A DNA stretch of 47,944 bases from Faecalibacterium sp. UBA1762 (GCA_002314755.1 DCHC01000068.1:1-47944); one strand, 5' to 3'; counted from the stretch's first letter, positions 35,063 to 43,147 are shown. Notes: generated by a model from the sequence alone, not told the origin. Translations and numbers: made by a program.

Positions 35063-35791
35063 ATGAACATTCTTGCAATTGGCGCACATCCCGACGATGT
35101 GGAAACAATGTGCGCAGGTACTTTGGCAAAATATGCCTCTCAGGGACATAAGGTTTTTATTGCAACCGCCACCAGCGGCAATATCGGCTCTGCCCGTATT
35201 CCGACCATGGAAGAAATTGCACGAGTTCGCAAGGCGGAGGCAGCAAAATCCGCGTCCATCATCGGCGCGGAATACATCTGCCTGGATTATGACGATGAAA
35301 TGTTTTTCGAGATCAATCGCGAAACCAGACTGAAGTTTATCAATCTGGTCCGCTACTGCAAGGCCGATGTCATTTTTACTCACAGTCTGCACGACTACAA
35401 CCCCGACCATATGCTCACAAGCAAGATCGTCAACGATATTGCGGTCATGATTCCCATCGCACATTTGAAGACCGAGTGCGAGCCGTATAATGTGGTTCCT
35501 TCCATCTGGATGTTCGAAACCGCAAACTCCATGGGGTTTGTCCCCACTGATTACGTGGACATCACCGATTTTTACGAGACCAAGATGAAGATGCTCAGTT
35601 GTATGGAGAGTCAGAAGGCGTGGATGTCTGACAACTATGCCCAGCTTGGCGGCGACGAGGACCGGTTCTTTGATACCATCCGCATCACCTCCGAGTTCCG
35701 CGGTATGCAGGCCGGCTGCAAATATGCCGAGGGCTTTGTCCGTGCTTTGGACGGTTACCGCACCCGTTTGACCGAACGCGTTTTGCCCTGA
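35063..35791 (+). CDS. PIG-L family deacetylase (LmbE-like)
   Basis: About 242 residues. The zinc site is ILAIGAHPDDVETMCAG near the N-terminus (AHPDD) and FTHSLHDYNPDHMLTS near 111-126 (H-x-x-D-H type). The family removes acetyl groups from GlcNAc-type sugars, as in GlcNAc-PI, mycothiol, bacillithiol and chitobiose processing. ATG 35063 has TTGGAGGACAAA in front. A TTG at 35051 in the same frame overlaps that ribosome site and is rejected. It is 22 bases after the dehydratase, and its presence suggests that the operon's substrate is an N- or O-acetylated sugar or sugar acid. Confidence 0.88.
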   Translation: MNILAIGAHPDDVETMCAGTLAKYASQGHKVFIATATSGNIGSARIPTMEEIARVRKAEAAKSASIIGAEYICLDYDDEMFFEINRETRLKFINLVRYCKADVIFTHSLHDYNPDHMLTSKIVNDIAVMIPIAHLKTECEPYNVVPSIWMFETANSMGFVPTDYVDITDFYETKMKMLSCMESQKAWMSDNYAQLGGDEDRFFDTIRITSEFRGMQAGCKYAEGFVRALDGYRTRLTERVLP

Positions 35792-35869
35792 TTTCATCGC
35801 TTTCACGGTAGTGCCGGATCATCGGGTCCGGCACTATTCTTTAAAATGAAAAAACGGCAGGATAAGAAT

Positions 35870-36709
35870 ATGATGAAAACATTTGTAGCGCACGACTCTA
35901 CTTACGGTAATCTTTTATGGATTTCCGACGGCAGTATGGAAGCCGCTGCCAGCCTGGATTACGGCATTCGGATTATGGTTTTGCGGTGTGCCGGTATGGA
36001 AAACATCCTGTACCGTCAGCCGGATGACCTTTCGGACGGAATTTCCACAGAAAAAGGATGGCGTCTTCACGGTGGGCACCGTTTTTGGGCTGCGCCCGAA
36101 AGCGACGATTCCTATTATCCCGATAACGACCCGATCGAATACGCGATAGAGGAAGACGCGGTGCTGCTGACACAAAAAACCGATCCGTGGACCGGTTTTC
36201 AAAAACAGTTCCGCCTGTCCTTTCCCGGTGACGGCAGTTTAAAGGTGGAACATATTCTGACCAACCGCAACGCTTTTCCCGTTCAGGCTGCCGCATGGGG
36301 TATTACTACACTGAAAGGCGAAGGTGTCGCGGAAATTCCCTACAACGGGGATCAGGACGGCTATGCCCCCAACCGCTCGCTCGTATTCTGGTTTGACAGC
36401 TCCCCTGCTGACAGTCGTCTTTCTTATACAAAAAACGCTGTGAACGCGCGGCACCTTACATTGGAGCACAAGCTGAAGATCGGTGCCTATACGCCGCAGG
36501 GCAAAATCTCTATGGAAAACCTTGGGCAAAAGCTGGAGATTTCTTTTGCGCTGCACCCGATGGAAAACCATCCGGATCACGGCAGCAATGCAGAAATCTA
36601 TCTTGACAAGCACATTATGGAGCTGGAAACACTGGGCGAAATAAAAGAGATTGCGCCGAACCTGTCGACAATTCATACCGAGTATTGGCGCATTCGACCA
36701 ACAGACTGA
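35870..36709 (+). CDS. DUF4380/aldose-mutarotase-like protein
   Basis: About 279 residues with an all-beta pattern. SLDYGIRIMVLRCAGMENILY near 23-43 and GWRLHGGHRFWAAPESDDSYYPDN near 62-85 carry the family's HGGHRFW(A)APE block. KVEHILTNRNAFPVQAAAWG near 125-144 resembles the supersandwich of galactose mutarotases. The function of the DUF4380 group is unproven, and it may interconvert anomers or bind a sugar. ATG 35870, with AGGA seven bases upstream, is preferred over ATG 35846. It is the last gene of the plus-strand operon. A terminator at 36736-36780 follows. Confidence 0.75.
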   Translation: MMKTFVAHDSTYGNLLWISDGSMEAAASLDYGIRIMVLRCAGMENILYRQPDDLSDGISTEKGWRLHGGHRFWAAPESDDSYYPDNDPIEYAIEEDAVLLTQKTDPWTGFQKQFRLSFPGDGSLKVEHILTNRNAFPVQAAAWGITTLKGEGVAEIPYNGDQDGYAPNRSLVFWFDSSPADSRLSYTKNAVNARHLTLEHKLKIGAYTPQGKISMENLGQKLEISFALHPMENHPDHGSNAEIYLDKHIMELETLGEIKEIAPNLSTIHTEYWRIRPTD

Positions 36710-36735
36710 TATTCTTTTTCAAAACCTGCGCACTG

Positions 36736-36780
36736 AAAAAGGGGCTACGCAAAATCACCCATTTTGCTATAGCCCCTTTT
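36736..36780. terminator. Bidirectional terminator between the catabolic operon and the PHP gene
   Basis: AAAAGGGGCTA and TAGCCCCTTTT form an 11-base stem, and inner GCAAAAT/ATTTTGC bases extend it, with A- and T-runs on both sides. It ends the plus-strand operon and the convergent PHP gene. Confidence 0.93.
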
Positions 36781-36803
36781 CATTTTTCCCAGTTTTTTAC
36801 TCG

Positions 36804-37826
36804 TTACTGTTCCTCGTTACGATTATAAAATTTGGTATCGGCATATCTGCCGTACCCGTCCACCACGGTAAAGCGGATCCGGTTCACCTGGGTGGGAATA
36901 TCAAAGATTGCCTCCTGCAGCACCTCGCCTGCCTTTGCCTGCTGCGTTACCGCAATACGCAGATCGGTTTTCATGACAATGACTTTGGCGTCCGAGCACC
37001 AAAGATATGCTTTGCCGTCTTCGATGTACAGCTCTTGAATAAGGGGACCCTGCGTTGTATACATATTCCCCTTTTCCATAGCGTTGATCACTGCGGAATG
37101 GGTCAGCTCGGTCGCTTTGATCATGGTGCAGCCCCAGGGCCGGATATCCTGCGGGTTCTGATAGACCTCCGCCCGATGGTTATCATCTGAGGCGGTGATA
37201 TTTAAACGCATGCCACTTCGGGAAAGAGCATCGTACATCTGGGGGTTATATTCCTGAAAGCCGTAGAATACGCCTTGATTATGAATTTCTAACGCGCAAA
37301 GCCCCCGAATCTGCTTAAAGAAATCCCAGGATTCAAAGGAAAAGCAAGGGTGGTTCAGCGATACCAAAAAACCGTTCTCATTTGCTTCGCGGATAAACCG
37401 GTTGATATACTCTATGGTGTATTCTCTCTCTACATAGGGTCCGATATGCTCTGCCAATGGGGCGCGGTATGTCTCCCCGTGAATGACATTTCTCGGGTTG
37501 AACATGATATGCTTTTGGTTATGGGGGTCTTTGGGATAAAGGTTAAACTCGACAGTCTTAGTGCGGATATAGGTTTCAAAATCCGGCACGCCGCCGTTTT
37601 CCATAATACAGTACTCGTAACCTGGAACCATCAAAAAATCCGGGTCGGATAGATCTGTATGGTCCACCAGCAGCTCGTGATCGGTGATTGCCAGAATATC
37701 ATACCCCTGTGCCTTATAGTAGTCCTTCATCTCCTGCGGGGTATTTGCTCCATCCGAAACGGTGGAGTGACAATGCAGGTTTGCCTTGTAGAATTTTCCC
37801 TCTGCGGGCAGCAAATATCGTTTCAT
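36804..37826 (-). CDS. PHP-domain phosphoesterase
   Basis: 340 residues. The metal-site blocks of the PHP fold are present: KANLHCHSTVSDGANTP near 13-29, LAITDHELL near 46-54, LMVPGYEYC near 65-73, VSLNHPCFSFE near 157-167 and ITASDDNHR near 210-218. The family includes histidinol phosphatase, RNA 5'-3' exonuclease (trpH) and carbohydrate-cluster phosphoesterases. The C-terminal 110 residues form a beta-rich domain ending TVVDGYGRYADTKFYNRNEEQ, seen in PHP proteins of sugar-use clusters. The start is ATG at 37826. It converges with the plus-strand catabolic operon and shares its terminator. It probably belongs to the same metabolic island, but this is inference. Confidence 0.82.
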   Translation of the reverse strand: MKRYLLPAEGKFYKANLHCHSTVSDGANTPQEMKDYYKAQGYDILAITDHELLVDHTDLSDPDFLMVPGYEYCIMENGGVPDFETYIRTKTVEFNLYPKDPHNQKHIMFNPRNVIHGETYRAPLAEHIGPYVEREYTIEYINRFIREANENGFLVSLNHPCFSFESWDFFKQIRGLCALEIHNQGVFYGFQEYNPQMYDALSRSGMRLNITASDDNHRAEVYQNPQDIRPWGCTMIKATELTHSAVINAMEKGNMYTTQGPLIQELYIEDGKAYLWCSDAKVIVMKTDLRIAVTQQAKAGEVLQEAIFDIPTQVNRIRFTVVDGYGRYADTKFYNRNEEQ

Positions 37827-37960
37827 TTTTCAGAAATCCTCTTTTCCCTTGCGAAGCATTTTACAATCAATAGCCGCTACCAAAACCTTTATGCCGCACC
37901 CGGCATCAAAGCTCAGCACCGGTAAAAAGTCTGGCAGGATTTTTTACATAGATATCCCTA

Positions 37961-38094
37961 ACCATTCCTATTCGGAATTGTGTCGTCTTGCTTCGCAGGA
38001 TATTTCCTCGAAGCAAGTACAGTGCCCGTTTGGCACTGCAAGGTATGAATCCATTTCTGCGAAATATGGGGTGAAATTTTGTTTTCTTTCATCT
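37961..38094 (+). repeat. Dispersed multi-hairpin repeat, copy A
   Basis: Starting at ACCATTCCT, the stretch has GGAATTGTGTCG, then hairpin 1 (CTTGCTTCG 37987-37995 with CGAAGCAAG 38009-38017, and an inner AGG/CCT), then hairpin 2 (CAGTGCC 38020-38026 with GGCACTG 38032-38038), then CAAGG, and a weaker third arm (GTGAAA...TTTCAT). The order and many bases match copy B at 46861-46972. It lies in the 543-base stretch between the PHP gene and the glycosidase-like gene, which otherwise holds only the small open frame listed below. Confidence 0.65.
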
Positions 38095-38152
38095 AAACCT
38101 GTCCCTTCTTCAAAATGAAGCGTTCATCATTCTCTCGGTACGGCACGCTCTT

Positions 38153-38368
38153 TTATTTCAGCTTGACCGTAGCCATTTTTCTGTTCAAATCAGAGAAACA
38201 GCAGCCGTTCAAGGTCACAGCACTGCCCAGCGGTGTTCTTTTCGCTTTTACACTGCGGAACTCATACACTATGTTGTGCCCCTCATCCGCCGAAAAAAAT
38301 GCTATTGTCTTATGAATCAGCTCGCGTGATTTTTCATTATGACAGCCAAGCAGGCTTTTGCCAATCAT
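38153..38368 (-). CDS. Small open reading frame of unknown function, coupled to the glycosidase-like gene
   Basis: 71 codons from ATG 38368, which lies one base after the TAA of the preceding gene, to TAA at 38153. The product begins MIGKSLLGCHNEKSRELIHK and ends DLNRKMATVKLK. It is basic and has no signal peptide, membrane segment or motif I know. Codon choice (CTG, GGC, GAA, AAA) is like that of its neighbours. There is no ribosome site, so translation would depend on coupling. It may also be chance or the decayed end of another gene. Confidence 0.3.
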   Translation of the reverse strand: MIGKSLLGCHNEKSRELIHKTIAFFSADEGHNIVYEFRSVKAKRTPLGSAVTLNGCCFSDLNRKMATVKLK

Positions 38369-38369
38369 C

Positions 38370-40058
38370 TTAATGGTACTTATATGCTTCGAAAAAGTTG
38401 ATGTGTATTTTCTCACCCGGAAGCTGCTGGATCAGGCCCTCCGTTTCCAAATCCGCAAGAATTTCGTCCTCATAAAAATAGAACGGAAGATTTGCCTCAT
38501 AAGCGTGCCGCCAAAGGGTATCCGAATTTTCACTTTTTGCATCAGACACTAAATACTCATAGTACCTCTTTTTCAGTTGATAGTAGTACAGCGGCTTTTT
38601 GGGCATAGGGATCCCGTGGCTTTGGCAAAAGATGTATACCGTCGTTGCCTGTGCTCTGGCCTCCCGTTGACCCCAGACCCCCACGATGGTATTGTACTCA
38701 TACACCGGGTTCCAAAGCTTGTCAACCAGCATATACAGTTCTTCCTTAGAGGATACCGCCTGCGCCTGCTGCTCCAGCTGCTCAAAATCAAGATAAAACT
38801 TTGCGAAATCCCGTATCTGCTCCAGATGAGGCAGCATCAGCCGGGCTATGGCGGTCGGGCTGATTGGCAGTGGAAAATCGGTACAAATGTCGCCGTCTGC
38901 CGCCACTGTCTGCATAAGGGCAAACGCTTTTTGTGCCCTTGCGTAGATCTTCTCTGGGTCGAACAAAGGCTTGTATCGGGTCGGGTGCGGCCACCAGTAC
39001 TCCTCCCAGGTAGAGCCGGAACGGCCGTCCTGTATCAGCTGTAGCGCGTATTCCGCCGCAGCACCGTGCTTTTCGCCGTAAATGGCATAGGCAACATCTC
39101 GCACCAGCTTATCAGGGTCTTCCTCCGGGTTGATCAGCAGATGACCGGCGCAGTAAAGAGAAAAGACATTCATCACATGGTAGGAATCCATCTCTGACCA
39201 ATAAGAGGGTACCATAATATCGTCCCCGTCGTTACGGATGCGGTTGTACACCTCTTTTTCCACCTTGGCATTGACCACCATCCAGGCACTTTGGTCAATT
39301 TCCATATCGGCCAGATACCAGCTCCATTCGCCCAAGTTCAATCCGAGCTGCTTTACGCCCTGACGGAATGCGCGCCGTTGCTCCCGTTCCCAACTGTTGA
39401 CCTCCATCAGCATGGCGTCGCCCAGCCCGGCCTCAATCAGCTTTTGAGGAAACTGCTCCGGGCAGCTCCAGGTATCCACACCCAGCAGGATGTCCGGGTT
39501 GATCGCTCGAAATTTAGATTCGATCAGTTTGGTAAAGCGGATGACATCATCCAGGTCTGTCAGGTAGCCGGGATCAAAAAAATGAAGGATCAGCTTATCC
39601 GCATAGGGGGCAAAATCGGCATAAATATCGTAGTACTTGTTAAAGGTGGCAAACACATCCGGGTCATCGTAGGCCTTGCCGCCGTTTTTCGGGGTGTATA
39701 CGGCAGTTTCATCCACCCAGCCATAGCCGGTGAAGGTCGCCGCCCACACCCATAGGGTGACCTTCATACCCTCGTCCCGCAGCGCCTGGGCAAATACCTT
39801 CATCTTGTCATGACAAATCTCATAGTTGTTAAACCACCGCCAGTGAGAGCAGTCATCTGATATCTGAATTCCCGTAAAGCCGCAGGCCTTGATCATTTTG
39901 ACATAGTCGCGCAATTGCCGGTTGGAAAAGCTGTACCAGTCAACCGACAAATTCATATTCATATTGTTTATCTTGCCCCGGTTATAATCCGGTTTCCACC
40001 CGCATAGTATCGATTCCCGCTCTTTCATCCAGGGATTTTCCACGCTGAAGCTGCTCAT
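38370..40058 (-). CDS. TIM-barrel glycoside-hydrolase-like protein of unknown specificity
   Basis: 562 residues, no signal peptide. The N-terminal half has barrel-like alternation: MNMNLSVDWYSFSNRQLRDY, MIKACGFTGIQISDDCSHW, EGMKVTLWVWAATF, KLILHFFDPGYL, LLGVDTWSCPE and LGEWSWYLADMEIDQSAW. The C-terminal half is helical. The set of Asp/Glu/Trp residues at strand ends is like that of GH20 or alpha-glucuronidase-type barrels, but I cannot assign a family. The start is ATG at 40058 behind AAGGAGAATAAAATAGT. It has its own promoter at 40105-40133. The URO-D-like gene upstream and the facing sugar-acid operon suggest a role with an uncommon glycoside inside the cell. Confidence 0.7.
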   Translation of the reverse strand: MSSFSVENPWMKERESILCGWKPDYNRGKINNMNMNLSVDWYSFSNRQLRDYVKMIKACGFTGIQISDDCSHWRWFNNYEICHDKMKVFAQALRDEGMKVTLWVWAATFTGYGWVDETAVYTPKNGGKAYDDPDVFATFNKYYDIYADFAPYADKLILHFFDPGYLTDLDDVIRFTKLIESKFRAINPDILLGVDTWSCPEQFPQKLIEAGLGDAMLMEVNSWEREQRRAFRQGVKQLGLNLGEWSWYLADMEIDQSAWMVVNAKVEKEVYNRIRNDGDDIMVPSYWSEMDSYHVMNVFSLYCAGHLLINPEEDPDKLVRDVAYAIYGEKHGAAAEYALQLIQDGRSGSTWEEYWWPHPTRYKPLFDPEKIYARAQKAFALMQTVAADGDICTDFPLPISPTAIARLMLPHLEQIRDFAKFYLDFEQLEQQAQAVSSKEELYMLVDKLWNPVYEYNTIVGVWGQREARAQATTVYIFCQSHGIPMPKKPLYYYQLKKRYYEYLVSDAKSENSDTLWRHAYEANLPFYFYEDEILADLETEGLIQQLPGEKIHINFFEAYKYH

Positions 40059-40104
40059 ACTATTTTATTCTCCTTACTGTATCCGTACGGTTTTCTTTTT
40101 CCCC

Positions 40105-40133
40105 TTTATATCAAAAAACCGGCGAGGTGTCAA
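40105..40133 (-). promoter_or_regulatory. Promoter of the glycosidase-like gene
   Basis: On the minus strand TTGACA (40128-40133) and TATAAA (40105-40110) are 17 bases apart, about 45 bases before the ATG. It lies after the terminator of the URO-D-like gene. Confidence 0.85.
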
Positions 40134-40162
40134 CACAGTGGCGACGAAACATTTTCTGACCA

Positions 40163-40191
40163 TAAAAAGGACCGGATTTTCATCCGGTCCT
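40163..40191 (-). terminator. Terminator after the URO-D-family gene
   Basis: AGGACCGGAT and ATCCGGTCCT form a ten-base perfect stem around a GAAA tetraloop on the minus strand, followed by TTTTTATG. It begins 7 bases after the stop codon. Confidence 0.95.
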
Positions 40192-40197
40192 GCTGCT

Positions 40198-41214
40198 TTA
40201 TGCAAGCCCCGCAAAGCTGCGGGCGGTATCGATCAGTGCTTTTAGGTTTTCGTAGGGGACATCCGTCTGTATCTCCTGAGAAGGAGCGGTGATGTATCCG
40301 CCGTGCTCACTCATCAAACGAACCACCCGTTCGGTCTCTGCCCGCACTTGGGCTGGGGTACCGTAGGGCAAGGTGCGTTGGGTGCTGATGCCGCCCCAGA
40401 AGGTCAGCTGATCCCCGTACGTCTTTTTTAGAAATTCCAGATCCATACATTCCGGCTGGACCGGGTTCAGCCCGTCCACCTCCAGCTGACATAGATCCTG
40501 CATCACCTGCAGAATGCACCCGCAGGAATGAATCCACACGTCTTTTCCGGCTGCGTGGATCGCCCGGTACTGACGCTCTTCCCCCTTGCGGATCATCCGC
40601 CGCCAGCAATCGGGAGACATAATCAGGCTGCGCTGTGTACCCCAGTCGCTGCCAAGTAAAACGCCGTCATACTCCTTACAGGTCAGCAGCTGACGAAAGT
40701 TGCGCATATTGGTATCCACAATAAAATCCAGCAGCTGCTGGGAAAATTCCGGCAGGGCAGCAAAATCGGCCAGCATATTTTCGATGCCTCTGGTATAGTA
40801 GGCTTTTTCCCAATGGCTTGCCCAGACCAACATGATCATATAGGTGCCATATTTTTCCCGCAGATAGCGGGTTCTGGCAAAAGCCGCCTCCGTCTCCTCA
40901 CCGAATTTGACCGTATCCGGCATCCGGTCGGGTTCGGCCTCTGGGTCGCAGAATTCCGGCGGCATGGTCTCGTAGTTCCAATCCCACCAGGGATAGGGTG
41001 CCGGAAACATAAAATTGCCAATCGCCAGATCCACCGCCTCGTTTTTGCTTAATAGACCGGCGCGGTAATCCTCCATAACATCGGGGTTGTGATAATCCTG
41101 TAAAAGCCGGTCACCGTAGGCGTCATACCCTTCCAGGGTCAGGCGGATATAAAACGGTACTATACTGTCCGCCTCATGTCGCAGCGCCTTTTTCACATAG
41201 TCAAACTTATTCAT
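40198..41214 (-). CDS. Uroporphyrinogen-decarboxylase (URO-D) family protein
   Basis: 338 residues. The fold of URO-D and corrinoid methyltransferases is indicated by RHEADSIVPFYIRLTLEGYDAYGD at the start, MIMLVWASHWEKAYYTRG near 119-136, VLLGSDWGTQRSLIMSP near 185-201, KDVWIHSCGCILQVMQDL near 224-241 (H-x-C-G, a zinc-type site of the methyltransferase branch) and LNPVQPECMDLEFLKKTYGDQLTFWGGI near 248-275. Such proteins are frequent in sugar-use clusters of gut Firmicutes without being heme enzymes, and their reaction there is unknown. True HemE is unlikely because no heme genes are near. The start is ATG at 41214, with AAGAGGATGAGG upstream. Confidence 0.8.
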   Translation of the reverse strand: MNKFDYVKKALRHEADSIVPFYIRLTLEGYDAYGDRLLQDYHNPDVMEDYRAGLLSKNEAVDLAIGNFMFPAPYPWWDWNYETMPPEFCDPEAEPDRMPDTVKFGEETEAAFARTRYLREKYGTYMIMLVWASHWEKAYYTRGIENMLADFAALPEFSQQLLDFIVDTNMRNFRQLLTCKEYDGVLLGSDWGTQRSLIMSPDCWRRMIRKGEERQYRAIHAAGKDVWIHSCGCILQVMQDLCQLEVDGLNPVQPECMDLEFLKKTYGDQLTFWGGISTQRTLPYGTPAQVRAETERVVRLMSEHGGYITAPSQEIQTDVPYENLKALIDTARSFAGLA

Positions 41215-41272
41215 CTTTCCTCATCCTCTTTCTGCCGGATAGCCCCATCGGCAAGGCGCCCGGACAACTACC

Positions 41273-41300
41273 ATTATGCATATTCCGGCGAAAAAATCAA
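41273..41300 (-). promoter_or_regulatory. Promoter of the URO-D-family gene
   Basis: On the minus strand TTGATT (41295-41300) and CATAAT (41273-41278) are 16 bases apart, about 55 bases before the ATG. Two copies of ACGGT(C/T), 11 bases apart, lie just upstream and could be a regulator site. Confidence 0.6.
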
Positions 41301-41334
41301 CCGTATTTGACCGTTTTCGGAAAAAAGAGCCGAG

Positions 41335-41841
41335 CTATACTTCTCCCCGGGTGATTTCGTCTGCAATCCCGGAAACCGATTTTTCATCGGTTACCACCTT
41401 TGCTGTATTCAATTTTTGATACAGCGGAATACGAGCAATACTGCGTCCTAAAATATCCGGCGCTCTGTTCCCCCTGTCGATATCCTTTTGCAGCCGTGCC
41501 CTCAGTGTTTCCTCATTACACACCAGCGAGATATTCTTTATTTCGCAGCACTCTGCCTCTATGCCGTTCAGGATAGCGTCTATGATTGACTGCTCATGCA
41601 TGACCCAGCAAAAAATGACATTTTCGTATGCGGAACAGCGGATAAACTGGTTCAGCATAAAACAGATATTCTGCAGAACCATCGTCTTAGTTTCCTGCGT
41701 CACTTGAAACGGATCTGCGTCCCAGCACCAATCACCATCCAGGAACACCGCATTACTTAACCTTCTTTTCAGCTCCTGACAGACTGCGGTTTTTCCCACA
41801 CCCATTGTCCCGCTGATCAGATAGACTGTTTTCTTGCTCAT
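41335..41841 (-). CDS. Small P-loop kinase-like AAA protein
   Basis: 168 residues. The Walker A is VYLISGTMGVGKTAVCQELKR near residues 6-26. FLDGDWCWDADPF near 33-45 is a DGD/Asp region like that of nucleoside or shikimate-type kinases, and a lid with several arginines lies near RARLQKDIDRGNR. It resembles the AAA-17/33 group of small nucleotide-dependent kinases found near accessory genes. The substrate is unknown. The start is ATG at 41841 behind TAGGAGAAAATTATTT. It ends with TAG, one of only two intact genes here that do. Confidence 0.8.
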   Translation of the reverse strand: MSKKTVYLISGTMGVGKTAVCQELKRRLSNAVFLDGDWCWDADPFQVTQETKTMVLQNICFMLNQFIRCSAYENVIFCWVMHEQSIIDAILNGIEAECCEIKNISLVCNEETLRARLQKDIDRGNRAPDILGRSIARIPLYQKLNTAKVVTDEKSVSGIADEITRGEV

Positions 41842-41906
41842 AAATAATTTTCTCCTACAGAATAATCCTTACACCGCAGTTCAACGCTTCCGGTAACACT
41901 GTTTGT

Positions 41907-42647
41907 TCATTTTCCCGCAAGCTCCAAAAACTTTTTATCACTTTGAATCGCGTGGGTGATAAACTTGCCGTCCCGGAACAGGGCGTAGTTTGTCACCGGC
42001 GCAGGAAGATTTTGTGCTGTCTCTTTATCTGTAATATGAACCGTCTTTAACGGAATACCATTTTGCTTTGCAGCCTGCGCCACTCTGGGTACCCAATAGT
42101 AGGTAAACGGGCACTGATCGGTGTAATAAATCACAAAACCCTTTTCTTCGATTTGCGGATGCCTGGCACAATCCTTAAACTGCGGCAAAACAGCATCCTC
42201 GCAAAGAGGCAGATACATTAGCGTTATTCCGCAATCCGCCTCGTCAGCGACCCGAAAGCCCTTGTATGCAAGATACTTCGGATCGGACAGAAATTCTTTT
42301 TTTCGTTTGGCAGAAGAAAAGATACAGATGCCCTTTTGCCCCTGCGCCCTGGCGTCTTTGATACACTGTTCCATCAGATCGTTGGAATACCCATGTCCCT
42401 TCATGGAGCCGGCGATCCAAAGGCAGTTGATAAACAGATACCCTTCTGCTGTTATTGGTGCCCATGCGTTTTCGGCAGGGATGTATTCTATAAAGCACTT
42501 TCCGTGCTCCACGCTGCGGTAAAAAACCAGCCCCTCATCAAACAGTTGCTTTAGCCATTCTTTTTTCTCAATGCTCTGCTTGCCGGACATAGCGCAGCAG
42601 ACATGCTCTTTGTCGATATTCTCTTTTGTGATTCTGATATAGTCCAT
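41907..42647 (-). CDS. GNAT acetyltransferase with C-terminal YoaP-like domain
   Basis: 246 residues. The N-terminal half is a GNAT fold with YLFINCLWIAGSMKGHGYSNDLMEQCIKDA near 72-101, where GSMKGHGYS is the acetyl-CoA loop. The C-terminal half, from VIYYTDQCPFTYYWVP near 176, matches the YoaP-like domain, a thioredoxin-like segment that begins with a tyrosine-rich strand and one cysteine. The substrate is unknown. The ATG at 42647 overlaps the TAA of the upstream gene as TAATG with no separate ribosome site, so translation depends on that gene. Since it is interrupted by a TAG, coupling may be weakened. Confidence 0.83.
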   Translation of the reverse strand: MDYIRITKENIDKEHVCCAMSGKQSIEKKEWLKQLFDEGLVFYRSVEHGKCFIEYIPAENAWAPITAEGYLFINCLWIAGSMKGHGYSNDLMEQCIKDARAQGQKGICIFSSAKRKKEFLSDPKYLAYKGFRVADEADCGITLMYLPLCEDAVLPQFKDCARHPQIEEKGFVIYYTDQCPFTYYWVPRVAQAAKQNGIPLKTVHITDKETAQNLPAPVTNYALFRDGKFITHAIQSDKKFLELAGK

Positions 42648-43147
42648 TACTGCTTCACTCTTTCTGTTTGATTCATCTGCGAAGAATTTTCAGCTAAATC
42701 CCGGATTTCGTTTATATCCTGCTTGATGATAGCTTGCATGGTTTCCACATTTTTTGACAGATCAATGCGCCCTATCACCTGCAAAATTTGTGCGGTCAGC
42801 TCGGGGCGAAATACGATAATCTCCTGAACAGCATTCAGACATTGCCTGACTACCGTCGGTTTGGGATTGTTCAGTAATGCCGACATACCCGGTGACAGCT
42901 GTTTCAATTTACCACCCTTATCCCATTTTGCCTAACTGCAGCAGAGGATAAATGCTCGGGTACGGATATACGACTTTTTATGAGAAAGCAGATATGCAAA
43001 TATGTCTAAGTAGCCATAATATTCATCAGAAAATTCGGATGCTGACGCGATTTCCCTTGTCCGTGCAAATGCTTTCTGACCGTCTTTATCTATCAGTTCC
43101 GAAACCAAATCCGTCATAAGCTTCCTCTGTTCTGTGCTTTCGTTCAT
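42647..43147 (-). pseudogene. HEAT-like/SufBD-type helical protein interrupted by in-frame TAG
   Basis: The frame starts at ATG 43147 (MNESTEQRKLMTDLVSELI) and stops after 71 residues at TAG 42932-42934, right after AFILCCS. The same frame goes on with AKWDKGGKLKQLSPGMSALL and ends at TAA 42647. Together they make a 166-codon protein of helical repeats. In relatives, as I recall them, a glutamine stands between the CCS-like end and A-K/R-W-D, so a CAG-to-TAG change is the simple cause. Both halves look well conserved, which suggests a recent event or readthrough. The function is unknown. The gene sits between two GNAT genes. Confidence 0.85.

Noticed and set aside
33895..35070. 391-codon minus-strand open frame opposite the enolase-superfamily gene
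   Set aside because: It mirrors the dehydratase gene almost exactly. The plus strand has all metal ligands and a good ribosome site.
1..43147. TGA read as a sense codon (tryptophan or selenocysteine)
   Set aside because: TGA ends about 22 intact genes here at natural positions, so a general recoding of TGA is excluded. No SECIS-like hairpin was seen directly after the two in-frame TGA codons, though I could not fold them by program.
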